A stretch of DNA of 64,000 nucleotides from Anaerolinea sp. Lineage in GTDB: Bacteria; Chloroflexota; Anaerolineae; Anaerolineales; Anaerolineaceae. The notes under the pieces are model-generated. The model ran no database searches, was not told the DNA's origin, and saw only the letters and a program-made list of their open reading frames with translations. The stretch spans positions 62,001-126,000 of the forward strand of contig JARKPU010000051.1 in NCBI GenBank assembly GCA_029975055.1, read 5' to 3'. Shown here one piece after another: positions 8,865-17,712 of this stretch (positions are counted from its first letter, which is position 1; each line of letters opens with the position of its first letter). Both the position numbers and the translations under genes were made by a program.

Positions 8865-9920
8865 ATGATGATTATCATGCGAGCCGACGCAACCCAGGAG
8901 GAAATCAGCCTGGTGGTCGAACGCGTGGAGGCCAACGGCCTGCGCGCGCACCTTTCGCGCGGCGAGGAGCGCACCATCATCGGCGCGATCGGCGACGGCC
9001 GCCCCGTCAACCGCGACCAGTTCCTCGTCCTGCCGGGCGTGGACCGCATCGTGCCCATCTCGCGGCCTTACAAGATTGCCTCGCGCGAGTTCAGCCCGCA
9101 CAACACGGTCTTCCCGCTGGACGGGGTGGAGATCGGCGGCGATGGCATTGTGATCATCGCCGGGCCGTGCGCCGTCGAAAGCCGCCAGCAGACCATCGAG
9201 ATTGCCCAGGCGGTCAAAGAGGCCGGGGCGCATGCCCTGCGCGGCGGGGCCTACAAACCGCGCACCTCGCCCTACACCTTCCAGGGGCTGGGTGAGGAGG
9301 GTCTGCAAATCCTGGCGGAGGCGCGCGAGGTCACCGGCCTGCCGGTGATGACCGAGGTGATGGCCCCCGAGCTGGTTCCGCTGGTGGCGCAGTACGCCGA
9401 CGTGCTGCAGATCGGCGCGCGCAACATGCAAAACTACGCTCTGCTGCACGCCGCCGGCGAGAGCATGCGCCCGGTGATGGTGAAGCGCGGGATGAGCGCC
9501 ACCGTGGAAGAGCTGCTCATGGCGGCCGAATATGTGCTTTCGCACGGCAACCGGCGTGTTTTGCTGTGCGAGCGCGGCATCCGCACCTTCGAGACGACTA
9601 CGCGCAACACCACCGATATCAACGCCATCCCGGTGCTCAAGGCGCTCAGCCACCTGCCGGTGGTGCTCGACCCAAGCCATTCCACCGGCAACTGGGAGTA
9701 CGTGACGGCCGTTGCCCGCGCGGGCATCGCCGCCGGGGCAGACGGGCTGGTGGTGGAGGTGCACACGCACCCCGAACAGGCTCTTTCGGATGGCGGGCAG
9801 AGCCTGAAGCCCGAGCGCTTCGCCGAGATGGTGCGCCAGGTGCGCCTGATCGCCCAGGCCATTGGCCGCGACGTGGCCGCCTCGCGCCACCCCGCGCCTG
9901 CCTCGCAGGGGGCCGGATGA
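8865..9920 (+). CDS. aroF: 3-deoxy-7-phosphoheptulonate (DAHP) synthase, AroF family with N-terminal ferredoxin-like domain
   Basis: First shikimate step: condenses phosphoenolpyruvate and erythrose-4-phosphate. The 351-residue protein has an N-terminal regulatory ferredoxin/ACT-like domain of about 70 residues ([20 protein letters not shown]) as in Thermotoga-type enzymes. The catalytic barrel follows: [45 protein letters not shown] and [10 protein letters not shown] with metal and substrate ligands. AGGAGG at 8851-8856 supports ATG 8865 (ATG 8868 is adjacent). The N-terminal domain usually mediates feedback by Tyr or Phe, matching the Tyr/Phe leader peptide upstream. The 3' end overlaps tyrA (ATGA). 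Confidence 0.96.
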   Translation: MMIIMRADATQEEISLVVERVEANGLRAHLSRGEERTIIGAIGDGRPVNRDQFLVLPGVDRIVPISRPYKIASREFSPHNTVFPLDGVEIGGDGIVIIAGPCAVESRQQTIEIAQAVKEAGAHALRGGAYKPRTSPYTFQGLGEEGLQILAEAREVTGLPVMTEVMAPELVPLVAQYADVLQIGARNMQNYALLHAAGESMRPVMVKRGMSATVEELLMAAEYVLSHGNRRVLLCERGIRTFETTTRNTTDINAIPVLKALSHLPVVLDPSHSTGNWEYVTAVARAGIAAGADGLVVEVHTHPEQALSDGGQSLKPERFAEMVRQVRLIAQAIGRDVAASRHPAPASQGAG

Positions 9921-10795
9921 GCGACGAAGACCCTGGCTTTTTTAGCCGCGCGCGCGTGGCGGTCTTCGGGCTGGGGCTGATGGGCGGCTCGCTGGCACTG
10001 GCGCTCAAGGGCCAGGTGCGCGAGCTGATTGGCATCGACCCCGACCCGGCCACGCTTGCCCTGGCGGCGGAATGGTGCCTGGCCGACCGGCTCTTTGCCC
10101 GCGCCGAAGACCTGCCCCCCGAAGCAGACCTGATCGTCCTGGCGGCGCCTGTGCGGGTGATCCTGCAATTGATCGATGCGCTGCCTGCCCTGCACCCGGG
10201 CGGCGCGGTGGTGCTCGACCTCGGCTCGACCAAGCGCGAGGTCGTGGAGCGCATGGCGCGCCTGCCCGAGCGCTTCGAAGCCGTTGGGGGGCACCCGATG
10301 TGCGGCAAGGAGCGTTCCTCGCTGGCGCAGGCCGAGGCCGGGCTGTACCGCGGCGCGCCTTTTGCGCTTGTAGCTACCCCGCGCACCGGCCCGCGCGCCC
10401 GCCAGGCCGCCGAGGCGCTGGCCGGGGCGGTTGGCGCGCGCCCGCTCTGGCTGGATGCCCCCGAGCACGACCGCTGGGTGGCTTCGACCAGCCACCTGCC
10501 CTACCTGCTGGCCGGTGCGCTGGCAGCCTGCACGCCGCTCCAGGCGGCCCCCATGGCCGGGCCGGGCTTTCGCAGCACCAGCCGCCTGGCCGCGCAGCCC
10601 TCCGATCTGATGCTCGACATTCTGGCGACCAACCGGCAGAACGTTCTGGGGGCGCTGCGCAGCCTGCAGGCGCGCCTTGACCTGCTGGAGCGCATGCTGG
10701 ACGTGGAGAATTACGCCGCGCTCAAGCTGCTGCTCGATGAGGGCGCGGCGCAGCGCGAGAAAATCCTTTCCTCCCAACCGGAGGGCAGCCGATGA
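9917..10795 (+). CDS. tyrA: Prephenate dehydrogenase
   Basis: NAD(P)-dependent oxidative decarboxylation of prephenate to 4-hydroxyphenylpyruvate for tyrosine. The 292-residue protein has an N-terminal Rossmann fold ([18 protein letters not shown]), [12 protein letters not shown] and the substrate-site motif [11 protein letters not shown]. The C-terminal helical dimerisation domain contains [14 protein letters not shown] and [12 protein letters not shown] 9917 overlaps the aroF stop; its own stop overlaps the aroA start. An arogenate-specific activity cannot be excluded from sequence alone. Confidence 0.94.
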   Translation: MSDEDPGFFSRARVAVFGLGLMGGSLALALKGQVRELIGIDPDPATLALAAEWCLADRLFARAEDLPPEADLIVLAAPVRVILQLIDALPALHPGGAVVLDLGSTKREVVERMARLPERFEAVGGHPMCGKERSSLAQAEAGLYRGAPFALVATPRTGPRARQAAEALAGAVGARPLWLDAPEHDRWVASTSHLPYLLAGALAACTPLQAAPMAGPGFRSTSRLAAQPSDLMLDILATNRQNVLGALRSLQARLDLLERMLDVENYAALKLLLDEGAAQREKILSSQPEGSR

Positions 10796-12108
10796 ACCTC
10801 ACCGTTTGGCCGGGGCGCTCGCTCCAGGGCAGCCTGGAAGTGCCGGGCGATAAATCGCTTTCGCACCGCGCTGCGCTCTTCGCCGCGCTGGCCGAGGGGG
10901 AATCGCGAATCGAGAATTTCCTCGTCTCGGGGGTCACCGAGGCGATGCTGCGCTGCCTCGAAGCCCTGGGCGTGGCGTGGAAGCTGGAGGGCGAGACTTT
11001 ATCGGTGCAGGGGCGCGGGCTGAGGGGCCTGCGCGCGCCTGCCGCTCCGCTGGACTGCGGCAATTCGGCCACCACCCTGCGCTTGCTGGCGGGGGCCGTG
11101 GCGGCGGGGGGCATCGCGGCGGTGCTCGATGGTTCGGCGGGGTTGCGCCGGCGGCCGATGGAGCGCATCGCCGGGCCGCTGCGCGAGATGGGCGTGGAGA
11201 TCGAGACCTCTGAAGGCGGCGGGGCGCCGCTGCGCCTGGCGGTCCGGGCGGAAGGGCAAAAGCTGCGCGCGCTGGATGTGATTCTGCCGGTGGCTTCGGC
11301 GCAGGTGAAGACCTGCCTGCTCCTGGCGGCGCTGGCCGCCGAAGGGCCTTCGACCATCCGCGAGCCGGCCCTCTCGCGCGATCACTCCGAGCGCATGCTG
11401 CGCGGCATGGGCGTGGAGGTGCGCAGCTACGCGGCCGAAAACGGCGGCAACGTGGTGACGCTCACGCCGCCCGCCGGGCCGCTGCTGCCGCTGCGGGGCG
11501 CGCTGCCCGGAGATTTCTCGGCGGCCTCCTTCTTGATCGCCGCGGGGCTGATCACCCCCGGTTCGGCGCTGGTGTTGCGAGGCGTGGGGCTCAACCCCAC
11601 GCGCACCGGTCTGCTGGACGCGCTGCGCGGCATGGGCGGTGAGATCGAGGTGGAAAACCCGCGCGAGACGTGCGGCGAGCCGGTCGGCGACCTGCGCGTG
11701 CGCCACTCGCGCCTGCGCGGCCGCACGGTGAGCGGCGAACTGGTGGTGCGCATGATCGACGAATTCCCGGCCTTCGCGGCGGCGGCGGCCTTCGCCGAAG
11801 GGCCGACGCTCGTGCAAGATGCCGGGGAATTGCGCTACAAAGAGTCCGACCGGATCAGCGCCCTGTGCGCCGAGCTGCGCGCGCTTGGCGTGCCCGCCGA
11901 GGAAATGCCGGATGGCTTTCGCCTTCCGGGCGGCGGGGCGCTCGGTGGCAGCGTGGACCCGCACGGCGATCACCGCCTGGCGATGGCCCTGGCGGTGATG
12001 GGGCTGGCAGCCCGCGGGCCGGTGCAGGTGGCGGGCGCGGAGATCATGCGCGAATCGTTCCCCGATTTTGCCGCCGTGCTGGCCGGGCTGGGGGCGCAGC
12101 TTGGGTGA
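10792..12108 (+). CDS. aroA: 3-phosphoshikimate 1-carboxyvinyltransferase (EPSP synthase)
   Basis: Sixth shikimate step: transfers enolpyruvate from PEP to shikimate-3-phosphate. The protein has 438 residues with the two-domain inverse alpha/beta barrel pattern: LEVPGDKSLSHRAALFAAL, DCGNSATTLRLLAG, SGELVVRMIDEFPAFA, ELRYKESDRI and DPHGDHRLAMALAVM. In the PEP-binding loop the usual Gly-Thr pair after GN(S/A) is Ala93-Thr94 (GNSATT), the substitution seen in glyphosate-tolerant class II enzymes. It overlaps tyrA by ATGA and ends the attenuated operon. No clear terminator follows; repeat-rich DNA begins directly after the stop. Confidence 0.96.
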   Translation: MNLTVWPGRSLQGSLEVPGDKSLSHRAALFAALAEGESRIENFLVSGVTEAMLRCLEALGVAWKLEGETLSVQGRGLRGLRAPAAPLDCGNSATTLRLLAGAVAAGGIAAVLDGSAGLRRRPMERIAGPLREMGVEIETSEGGGAPLRLAVRAEGQKLRALDVILPVASAQVKTCLLLAALAAEGPSTIREPALSRDHSERMLRGMGVEVRSYAAENGGNVVTLTPPAGPLLPLRGALPGDFSAASFLIAAGLITPGSALVLRGVGLNPTRTGLLDALRGMGGEIEVENPRETCGEPVGDLRVRHSRLRGRTVSGELVVRMIDEFPAFAAAAAFAEGPTLVQDAGELRYKESDRISALCAELRALGVPAEEMPDGFRLPGGGALGGSVDPHGDHRLAMALAVMGLAARGPVQVAGAEIMRESFPDFAAVLAGLGAQLG

Positions 12109-12420
12109 AGAGATGAACCGCAGAGAGCAAGGAGAGGAATTTGAACCGCAAAGAACGCGAAGAGCGCGAAGAAAGATAAGATTTGAACCATAGAGGGCAC
12201 AGAGAACACGGAGAAAGATTTGAATCACAGAGAAGAATTTAAACCGCAAAGAGCGCGAAGAGCGCGAAGAAAGAAAAGATTTGAACCACACAGAACACGG
12301 AGAAGAATTTGAATCACAGAGAACGAAGAGAGCACGGCGAAAGATTTGGACTACGGAGAGTGCGGAGAGGAAGTGAAACCACGCAGGAAGAAGGAAAGAG
12401 GAAACGCCCCGCTCTCTTCA
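12109..12420. repeat. Intergenic CACAGAG/CGCAAAGAGCGCGAAGA repeats
   Basis: The 344-bp gap between aroA and aroE is filled by degenerate tandem units of the type TTTGAACCGCAAAGAGCG, CGAAGAGCGCGAAGA and AACCACAGAGAACACGGAG, all on the + strand and strongly purine-biased. The minus-strand ORF across it is a low-complexity artefact. No hairpin or gene is seen. Similar units flank aroKB and aroQ (16150-16368). Confidence 0.8.
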
Positions 12421-12452
12421 CGCTTTGACTTTTCGACTTTTCATCTCATCAA

Positions 12453-13319
12453 TTGTTCACCGCATTGACCACGCACTGCTCTCACCCCTCCTCTTATTCC
12501 CTCGGCCTGACGGGCTGGCCGCTCGGGCACAGCCTTTCGCCGCGCATGCATAACGCCGCGCTGGCGGCGTTGGGGCTGGCGGGTGAATACCGCCTCTACC
12601 CTGCCCCGCCCCTGCCGGATGGCGCCGCCGCGCTGACCGCGCTGGCCGGGGACTTGCGCGCGGGGCGCCTGCACGGATTGAACGTGACCATCCCGCACAA
12701 GCAGGCCGTTTTACCGCTGGTGGATTCGCTCTCCGAGACGGCGCGGCGCATCGGCGCGGTCAACACGCTCTGGGCGCGGAGCGGCGCGCTGCAAGGGGAG
12801 AACACCGATGCGCCGGGCTTCCTGGCCGATTTGCAGGCAAGGTTCGGCCTGCCGGTTGGGCGGGCGCTGGTGCTCGGCGCGGGCGGCTCGGCCAGGGCGG
12901 TGGTCTATGCCCTGGCGGATGCAGGCTGGCGGGTGTGCGTGGCGGCGCGCCGCCTCGAGCAGGCCGCCGGGCTGGCCGCGTCGCTGGGCGGAAGGGATGC
13001 GCGCGCCTGCGCGCTGGAGCCGGGTGCGCTTTCGGCCGAGCAGGGCGTGGATTTGATCGTCAACACCACGCCGCTGGGCATGGCCCCGCACACCGGGGTC
13101 AGCCCCTGGCCGGACGGGCTGCCGTTCCCCAAAAGCGCGGCGGTGTATGACCTGGTCTATAACCCGCGCGAGACGCGCCTGCTGGCCGATGCGCGCCGGG
13201 CGGGGCTGGCGGCTTCAGGCGGACTGGGCATGCTGGTCGAGCAGGCCGCCCTCTCGCTGGAGCTTTGGACGGGCTGCTCTGCCCCGCGCGAGGTGATGTA
13301 CAATGCTTGTCAGGGATAG
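12453..13319 (+). CDS. aroE: Shikimate dehydrogenase
   Basis: NADPH-dependent reduction of 3-dehydroshikimate to shikimate. The N-terminal substrate domain has LTGWPLGHSLSPRMHNAAL, GLNVTIPHKQAVLPLVD with the catalytic Lys, and GENTDAPGF with the partner Asp. The nucleotide-binding domain has LVLGAGGSARAV, VNTTPLGM and VYNPRETRLL. The start is uncertain: the longest frame begins with TTG 12453 (288 residues), TTG 12465 is an alternative, and neither has a good ribosome site. The conserved domain begins around residue 15. It follows the repeat region and precedes aroC by 63 nt. Confidence 0.92.
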   Translation: MFTALTTHCSHPSSYSLGLTGWPLGHSLSPRMHNAALAALGLAGEYRLYPAPPLPDGAAALTALAGDLRAGRLHGLNVTIPHKQAVLPLVDSLSETARRIGAVNTLWARSGALQGENTDAPGFLADLQARFGLPVGRALVLGAGGSARAVVYALADAGWRVCVAARRLEQAAGLAASLGGRDARACALEPGALSAEQGVDLIVNTTPLGMAPHTGVSPWPDGLPFPKSAAVYDLVYNPRETRLLADARRAGLAASGGLGMLVEQAALSLELWTGCSAPREVMYNACQG

Positions 13320-13382
13320 GGATCAGGCGCTCAGGGAACAGGCGCCTGAGTGCCCGCTCTACTACTAAAGGATTGAACCGCG

Positions 13383-14576
13383 ATGCCATTACGCTTTCTC
13401 ACTGCCGGTGAATCGCACGGCCCGGCGCTGACAGTCATCCTGGATGGGCTGCCCGCCGGACTGCCGCTCGATGCCGCGCTCATCAACCGCGACCTGGCCC
13501 GCCGCCAGCACGGCTACGGCGCCGGGCCGCGCATGAAGCTGGAGAGCGACTCGGCGCGCATCCTCGGCGGCGTGATGGAAGGCCGCACCACCGGCGCCCC
13601 GCTGGCGCTGCTGATCGAAAACAGCGACCACGCGCGCTGGAAGGGCAAGGCGGTGGAGGCCTTCTCGACCCCGCGCCCAGGGCATGCCGACCTGAGCGGG
13701 GCGCTCAAATACGGTTATTTGGACCTGCGCCCCGCCCTCGAACGCGCTTCGGCGCGCGAGACGGCCGCGCGCGTGGCGGCCGGGGCGGCCTGCCGCGCCT
13801 TGCTGGCCGAGTTCGGCATCCGCGTGGGGGGGTATGTCGTCTCCATCGGCGCGGTGAGCGCCGCGCTGGAAGGCCTGCCCTTCGAAGAGCGCATCGACCG
13901 CGCCTTGCAGAGCGAGGTCTCCTGCCCCGACGAAGCGGCATCCGAAGCGATGCGGGCCGCCATCCGTGAGGTGATGAGCGCGCGCGATACGCTCGGCGGG
14001 GTGATCGAGGTGGCCGCGCTCGGCCTCCCGCCGGGGCTTGGTTCTTTTGCGCAGTGGGACCGCCGCCTGGAGGCGCGCCTGGGGGCGGCCATCCTCAGCG
14101 TGCAGGCCATCAAGGGGGTGGAATTTGGCCCGGCCTTCGAGAACGCCCGCCTGCCGGGCACCCGTGCCCATGACCCGATCCGCCTGGAAGGGGAGCGGCT
14201 GGTGCGCCCGGGCGCGCGCTCGGGCGGGCTGGAAGGCGGGGTGACCACCGGGCAGCCGCTGGTGCTGCGCGCGGCAATGAAGCCGATTGCCACCACGCTC
14301 ACCCCGCAAGCCACCGTGGACCTGGCCGCCGGGCAGGAGACCGACACGCACTACGAGCGTTCGGATTTTTGCCCCGTGCCGCGCGCGGTGGTGATCCTCG
14401 AGGCGATGACCGCCTTCGTGTTGGCCGACGCTCTGCTGGAAAAGCTGGGCGGCGACTCAATCGATGAGATGCGCCCGCGCTTCGCCGCGCTGCGCCAGGC
14501 CCGCCTGGAAGATCTGCGCCTCGACGGCGCGCCGCACGTCTTCTGGCCGGAGGAACCCCCGGGGGGTGAACCGTGA
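13383..14576 (+). CDS. aroC: Chorismate synthase
   Basis: FMNH2-dependent last step of the common pathway, EPSP to chorismate. The 397-residue protein starts MPLRFLTAGESHGPALTVIL, followed by RRQHGYGAGPRMKLESD, GHADLSGALKYGYLDLRP, RASARETAARVAAGA and, near the C-terminus, DFCPVPRAVVILEAM. An AAAGGA site lies about 14 nt upstream of ATG 13383. The stop overlaps the aroKB start (GTGA at 14573-14576), so the two are translationally coupled. Confidence 0.97.
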   Translation: MPLRFLTAGESHGPALTVILDGLPAGLPLDAALINRDLARRQHGYGAGPRMKLESDSARILGGVMEGRTTGAPLALLIENSDHARWKGKAVEAFSTPRPGHADLSGALKYGYLDLRPALERASARETAARVAAGAACRALLAEFGIRVGGYVVSIGAVSAALEGLPFEERIDRALQSEVSCPDEAASEAMRAAIREVMSARDTLGGVIEVAALGLPPGLGSFAQWDRRLEARLGAAILSVQAIKGVEFGPAFENARLPGTRAHDPIRLEGERLVRPGARSGGLEGGVTTGQPLVLRAAMKPIATTLTPQATVDLAAGQETDTHYERSDFCPVPRAVVILEAMTAFVLADALLEKLGGDSIDEMRPRFAALRQARLEDLRLDGAPHVFWPEEPPGGEP

Positions 14577-16180
14577 CGCAGGCCCGCGCGCAGCGCCTCT
14601 TTTACGTCTATGGCCCGCCCGGCGCAGGCAAAACCAGCCTGGCGCGCCTGCTGGCGCAGCGCCTGGAGCTGCCGTTCACCGACCTGGACGACCAGATCGA
14701 GGCGGCGGCGGGGATGAGCATCCCGGCGATCTTCAGCGCCGAGGGCGAGCGGGGCTTTCGGGCGCGCGAGCTTTCGGCGCTGCAAGCAGCGGCCGGGGCG
14801 GGCCGCGGGGTGGTGGCGCTGGGCGGCGGCGCGCTGTTAGACCCGGCCTGCCGCTCGCTCGCCGAGGAAAGCGGCGTGGTGCTGTGCCTTTCGGCCTCGC
14901 GCGATGTGCTCCTCAAGCGGCTGCTGCTCGAGGCTTCTACCCGCCCGCTGCTGGGCGGCGGCCCCGGCTGGCGCGACCGCCTCGACGGGCTGCTGGCGGC
15001 GCGAGCGGCTCACTACGCTTCTTTCGCGCTGCGCCTGGATACTTCTTCCTATGACCTGGAGGGCGCCGCTCGCGCTGCGCAGGTGCGCCTGGGGGCCTGG
15101 AGAATCACCGGTATGGGCGCAGGCTATGATGTGCGCGTGACGCCCGGCGGCCTGGACGGCCTGGGCGAGATGCTGCGGGCGCGCGGCCTGAACGGCCCGC
15201 TGGCGCTGGTGAGCGACCGCAATGTGGCCGCGCTTTATGCCCAACGGGCCGCCGAGGCGCTGGAGGGCTGCGGGTACGCCGTGCGCAGTGTGATTCTGCA
15301 GCCCGGCGAGGAGCATAAGACGGTCGCCGCGGTGGAGGAGCTGTGGCAGGGCTTCCTGGCAGGCGGCCTGGAGCGCGGAAGCACGGTGGTGGCGCTGGGC
15401 GGCGGTGTGGTTGGCGACCTGGCCGGTTTTGCTGCGGCCACTTACCTGCGCGGGGTGCGCTGGGTGGCTGTGCCCACTTCGCTGCTGGCGATGGCCGATG
15501 CCAGCCTGGGCGGCAAGACGGGCGCCGACCTGCCGCAGGGGAAGAACCTGGTGGGGGCCTTCCACCCGCCCGCGCTGGTGCTGGCCGATCCGCTGCTGCT
15601 GGGCAGCCTGCCCGAGGCCGAGTTGCGCAGCGGGCTGGCCGAGGTGGTCAAGCACGGTATTCTGGCCGATGCGGAGCTCTTCGAGCGCTGCGAACGCGGC
15701 TGGGAGGCCCTCTCGGCCGATTGGGACGAGGTGGTGCGCCGGGCCGTGGCGGTGAAGGCCGGTTACATCCAGGCCGACCCGTATGAGAAGGGCATCCGCG
15801 CGGCGCTCAACCTGGGGCATACCATCGGCCATGCGGTAGAGCTGGCCTCGGGCTTCCGCTTGCGGCACGGCGAGGCGGTGGCGGTCGGCCTGGCGGCGGA
15901 GGCGGTCATCGCCGAGCAGCAGGGCATCGCCGAGCGCGGTTTGGCCGGGCGCATCGCGGCCTGTTTGATCGGCCTGGGCCTGCCGGTGGAGATTCCGCCG
16001 TGGATCGACGGCGAGGCCTTCCTGGCGGCGCTCAAGGTGGATAAGAAGAATGCCTTCGGGCAGGTGCGCTTTGCCCTGCCGGAGCGCATCGGCGCCTGCC
16101 GGGTGGGCGTGGCGGTGGAGATGGATTTCCGGTCGCTGCTGGAGGGAAGAGTTAACCACAGAGGGCATGGAGAAGAATAA
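14573..16180 (+). CDS. aroKB: Fused shikimate kinase / 3-dehydroquinate synthase
   Basis: One 535-residue ORF with two shikimate-pathway domains. Residues 1 to about 172 are shikimate kinase: P-loop YGPPGAGKTS (Gly14-Thr21), DLDDQIE, the GFRARE region and ALGGGALLD. Residues about 180-525 are 3-dehydroquinate synthase: QPGEEHKT, ALGGGVVGDLAGFAAATYLRG-type nucleotide loop, PTSLLAMADASLGGKTG, GKNLVGAFHPP, NLGHTIGHAVE and FRLRHGEAVAVGLA. The start is GTG 14573 overlapping aroC. The last ten residues (RVNHRGHGEE) are encoded by a CACAGAG-type repeat that has supplied the stop codon, so the native C-terminus may be shorter. It catalyses steps 5 and 2 of the pathway. Confidence 0.95.
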   Translation: MTQARAQRLFYVYGPPGAGKTSLARLLAQRLELPFTDLDDQIEAAAGMSIPAIFSAEGERGFRARELSALQAAAGAGRGVVALGGGALLDPACRSLAEESGVVLCLSASRDVLLKRLLLEASTRPLLGGGPGWRDRLDGLLAARAAHYASFALRLDTSSYDLEGAARAAQVRLGAWRITGMGAGYDVRVTPGGLDGLGEMLRARGLNGPLALVSDRNVAALYAQRAAEALEGCGYAVRSVILQPGEEHKTVAAVEELWQGFLAGGLERGSTVVALGGGVVGDLAGFAAATYLRGVRWVAVPTSLLAMADASLGGKTGADLPQGKNLVGAFHPPALVLADPLLLGSLPEAELRSGLAEVVKHGILADAELFERCERGWEALSADWDEVVRRAVAVKAGYIQADPYEKGIRAALNLGHTIGHAVELASGFRLRHGEAVAVGLAAEAVIAEQQGIAERGLAGRIAACLIGLGLPVEIPPWIDGEAFLAALKVDKKNAFGQVRFALPERIGACRVGVAVEMDFRSLLEGRVNHRGHGEE

Positions 16181-16368
16181 GTTGGAAAGAGAAGAAAGAG
16201 AAAACCACAGAGGGCGCGGAGTGCACAGAGAAGAAGTAGGTTAGAAAGAGAAGAAAGAGTTGAACCGCGAAGGGACGGGTAGATTGACACTCGCATGGGA
16301 TTTGTTGGGTTTTCTCAAAACACCTCTTTTCTGCTCCGTGTCCTCTGTGTTCTCTGTGGTTTTGCTTG
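16150..16368. repeat. CACAGAG-type repeats flanking the aroKB-aroQ gap
   Basis: Forward units AACCACAGAGGGC appear at 16153-16222. An inverted stretch (GTGTCCTCTGTGTTCTCTGTGG) lies at about 16339-16362, so the two sets could fold on each other. The 5' units overlap the end of the aroKB frame. Confidence 0.72.
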
Positions 16369-16404
16369 ATCTTCTTTGCGGTTGGATTTCCCGTGGGAGC
16401 TAAA

Positions 16405-16845
16405 ATGAACGCTTATTTGATTTTGCACGGCCCGAACCTGAACCTGCTCGGCGTGCGCGAGCCGGGCGTTTATGGCACGCTGACGCTGGAGGAGATCAAC
16501 GCGCGGCTGGAGGCGCTGGCCGCCGGGCTGGGGGTGAGCGTGCGCTGTGTGCAATCAAACCACGAGGGCGGGCTGATCGATGCGCTGCACGAGGCGCGCG
16601 GCTGGGCGGCGGGGGTGGTCTTCAACCCCGGCGGATACACGCACACCTCGGTGGCTCTGCGCGACGCCGTGGCGGCCACCGGCCTTCCGGTGGTGGAGGT
16701 GCATCTTTCCAACGTGCACGCGCGCGAGGATTTCCGCCGTGTTTCGTTGATCGCGCCGGTTTGCGCAGGCACCATCGCCGGGTTTGGCTGGCGCAGCTAC
16801 GCGCTGGGCCTGCGCGCGCTGGTGGACCTCGCTTCGAAGGATTGA
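16405..16845 (+). CDS. aroQ: 3-dehydroquinate dehydratase, type II
   Basis: Dehydrates 3-dehydroquinate to 3-dehydroshikimate, step 3. The 146-residue protein has the type II signature: [21 protein letters not shown] with the catalytic Tyr, [32 protein letters not shown] and [18 protein letters not shown] 16405 was chosen over an upstream in-frame start at 16366 because the family begins directly at the beta strand before HGPNLNLLG. It is the last gene of the aromatic cluster and is followed by a repeat array. Confidence 0.96.
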   Translation: MNAYLILHGPNLNLLGVREPGVYGTLTLEEINARLEALAAGLGVSVRCVQSNHEGGLIDALHEARGWAAGVVFNPGGYTHTSVALRDAVAATGLPVVEVHLSNVHAREDFRRVSLIAPVCAGTIAGFGWRSYALGLRALVDLASKD

Positions 16846-16872
16846 CCAGCATCCATCCGCGGGGAATGGTCC

Positions 16873-17186
16873 TGTAGGGTGCAGTCGCTTTGGACTGCAC
16901 CTTTTGGTGGGTGAAAGGCGGTGCGCTCAACAATCGAGCGCACCCCACACAGGCTGGGGAAGGTCCTGTAGGGTGCAGTCGCTTTGGACTGCACCGGATC
17001 AAGATGGTGCTACACAGACTGGGGAAGGTCCTGTAGGGTGAAGTCGCTTTGGACTGCACCGGATCAAGATGGTGCACTCACCAATCGAGCGCACCCTACA
17101 CAGGCTGGGGAAGGTCCTGTAGGGTGCAGTCGCTTTGGACTGCACCGGATCAAGATGGTGCACTCAACAATCGAGCGCACCCTACA
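16873..17186. repeat. Array of four double-hairpin GTAGGGTGCAGTC units
   Basis: Units begin at 16873, 16967, 17032 and 17118, each starting TGTAGGGTGCAGTCGCTTTG (unit 3 has one base changed) and containing the hairpin GGTGCAGTC/GACTGCACC. Units 1, 3 and 4 end with GAGCGCACCC(T/C)ACA; unit 2 lacks the 3' hairpin. Units are separated by a shared CAGGCTGGGGAAGGTCC spacer. This explains the 423-bp gap between aroQ and the cupin gene. It is not CRISPR: the spacers are repeated as well. Confidence 0.88.
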
Positions 17187-17268
17187 GACTTTTTCGTGGT
17201 GGATTTCCCTTTAATCCTTTATAATTGACTGAAATTATCCAATTTTTTTCACCGGATGGAGGGCTGGC

Positions 17269-17667
17269 ATGTCGGTTGAGCAAAAATCGCAGGAGATTGT
17301 GCTGGTGCGCCCCGAAGCGCAGACGATGACGCGCCAGAAGCTGCCCAATTTCGTCGGCATCTCGGAGGCGACGGCCGGGGCGAAAGGGATTTCGATGAAC
17401 CTGGTGATCATCCCGCCGGGCGGGGCCGCCGAGCCGCACCTGCACAAGGGCTACGAGACGGCCATCTACCTGATGAAAGGGCGCGTTGACACGCGCTACG
17501 GTGAGGGGCTGGCCCGTTCCATCATCGTCGAGGAAGGCGATTTTCTCTTCATCCCCGCCGACCTGCCGCACCAGCCGGTGAACCTGAGCGCCTCCGAGCC
17601 GGCGCTCGCCATTGTGGCGCGCAACGACCCCAACGAGCAGGAAAGCGTGGTGCCCTACCGGGTGTGA
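17269..17667 (+). CDS. Cupin-domain protein
   Basis: A 132-residue single-domain cupin. Metal-ligand-like residues are in PHLHKGYETAIYLMKG (His-x-His then Glu) and in the second motif DLPHQPVNLS. The central GDFLFIPADLPHQP is typical of small RmlC-like cupins. GGAGGG is 8-13 nt upstream of ATG 17269 and a TATAAT hexamer lies at 17220-17225. The substrate is unknown; such cupins range from isomerases to small-molecule sensors. It starts a short + strand group with the DUF1349 and CDGSH genes, but a second TATAAT (17686-17691) suggests separate transcription of those. Confidence 0.85.
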   Translation: MSVEQKSQEIVLVRPEAQTMTRQKLPNFVGISEATAGAKGISMNLVIIPPGGAAEPHLHKGYETAIYLMKGRVDTRYGEGLARSIIVEEGDFLFIPADLPHQPVNLSASEPALAIVARNDPNEQESVVPYRV

Positions 17668-17712
17668 GCCGGTGCACCGAGGGTCTATAATGGTTCTCAG
17701 GAGGACTTTGCC

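Noticed and set aside
16873-17186. CRISPR-like array
   Set aside because: Unit lengths vary (65-94 nt), the spacers are themselves repeats, each unit has two internal hairpins, and no cas gene is near.
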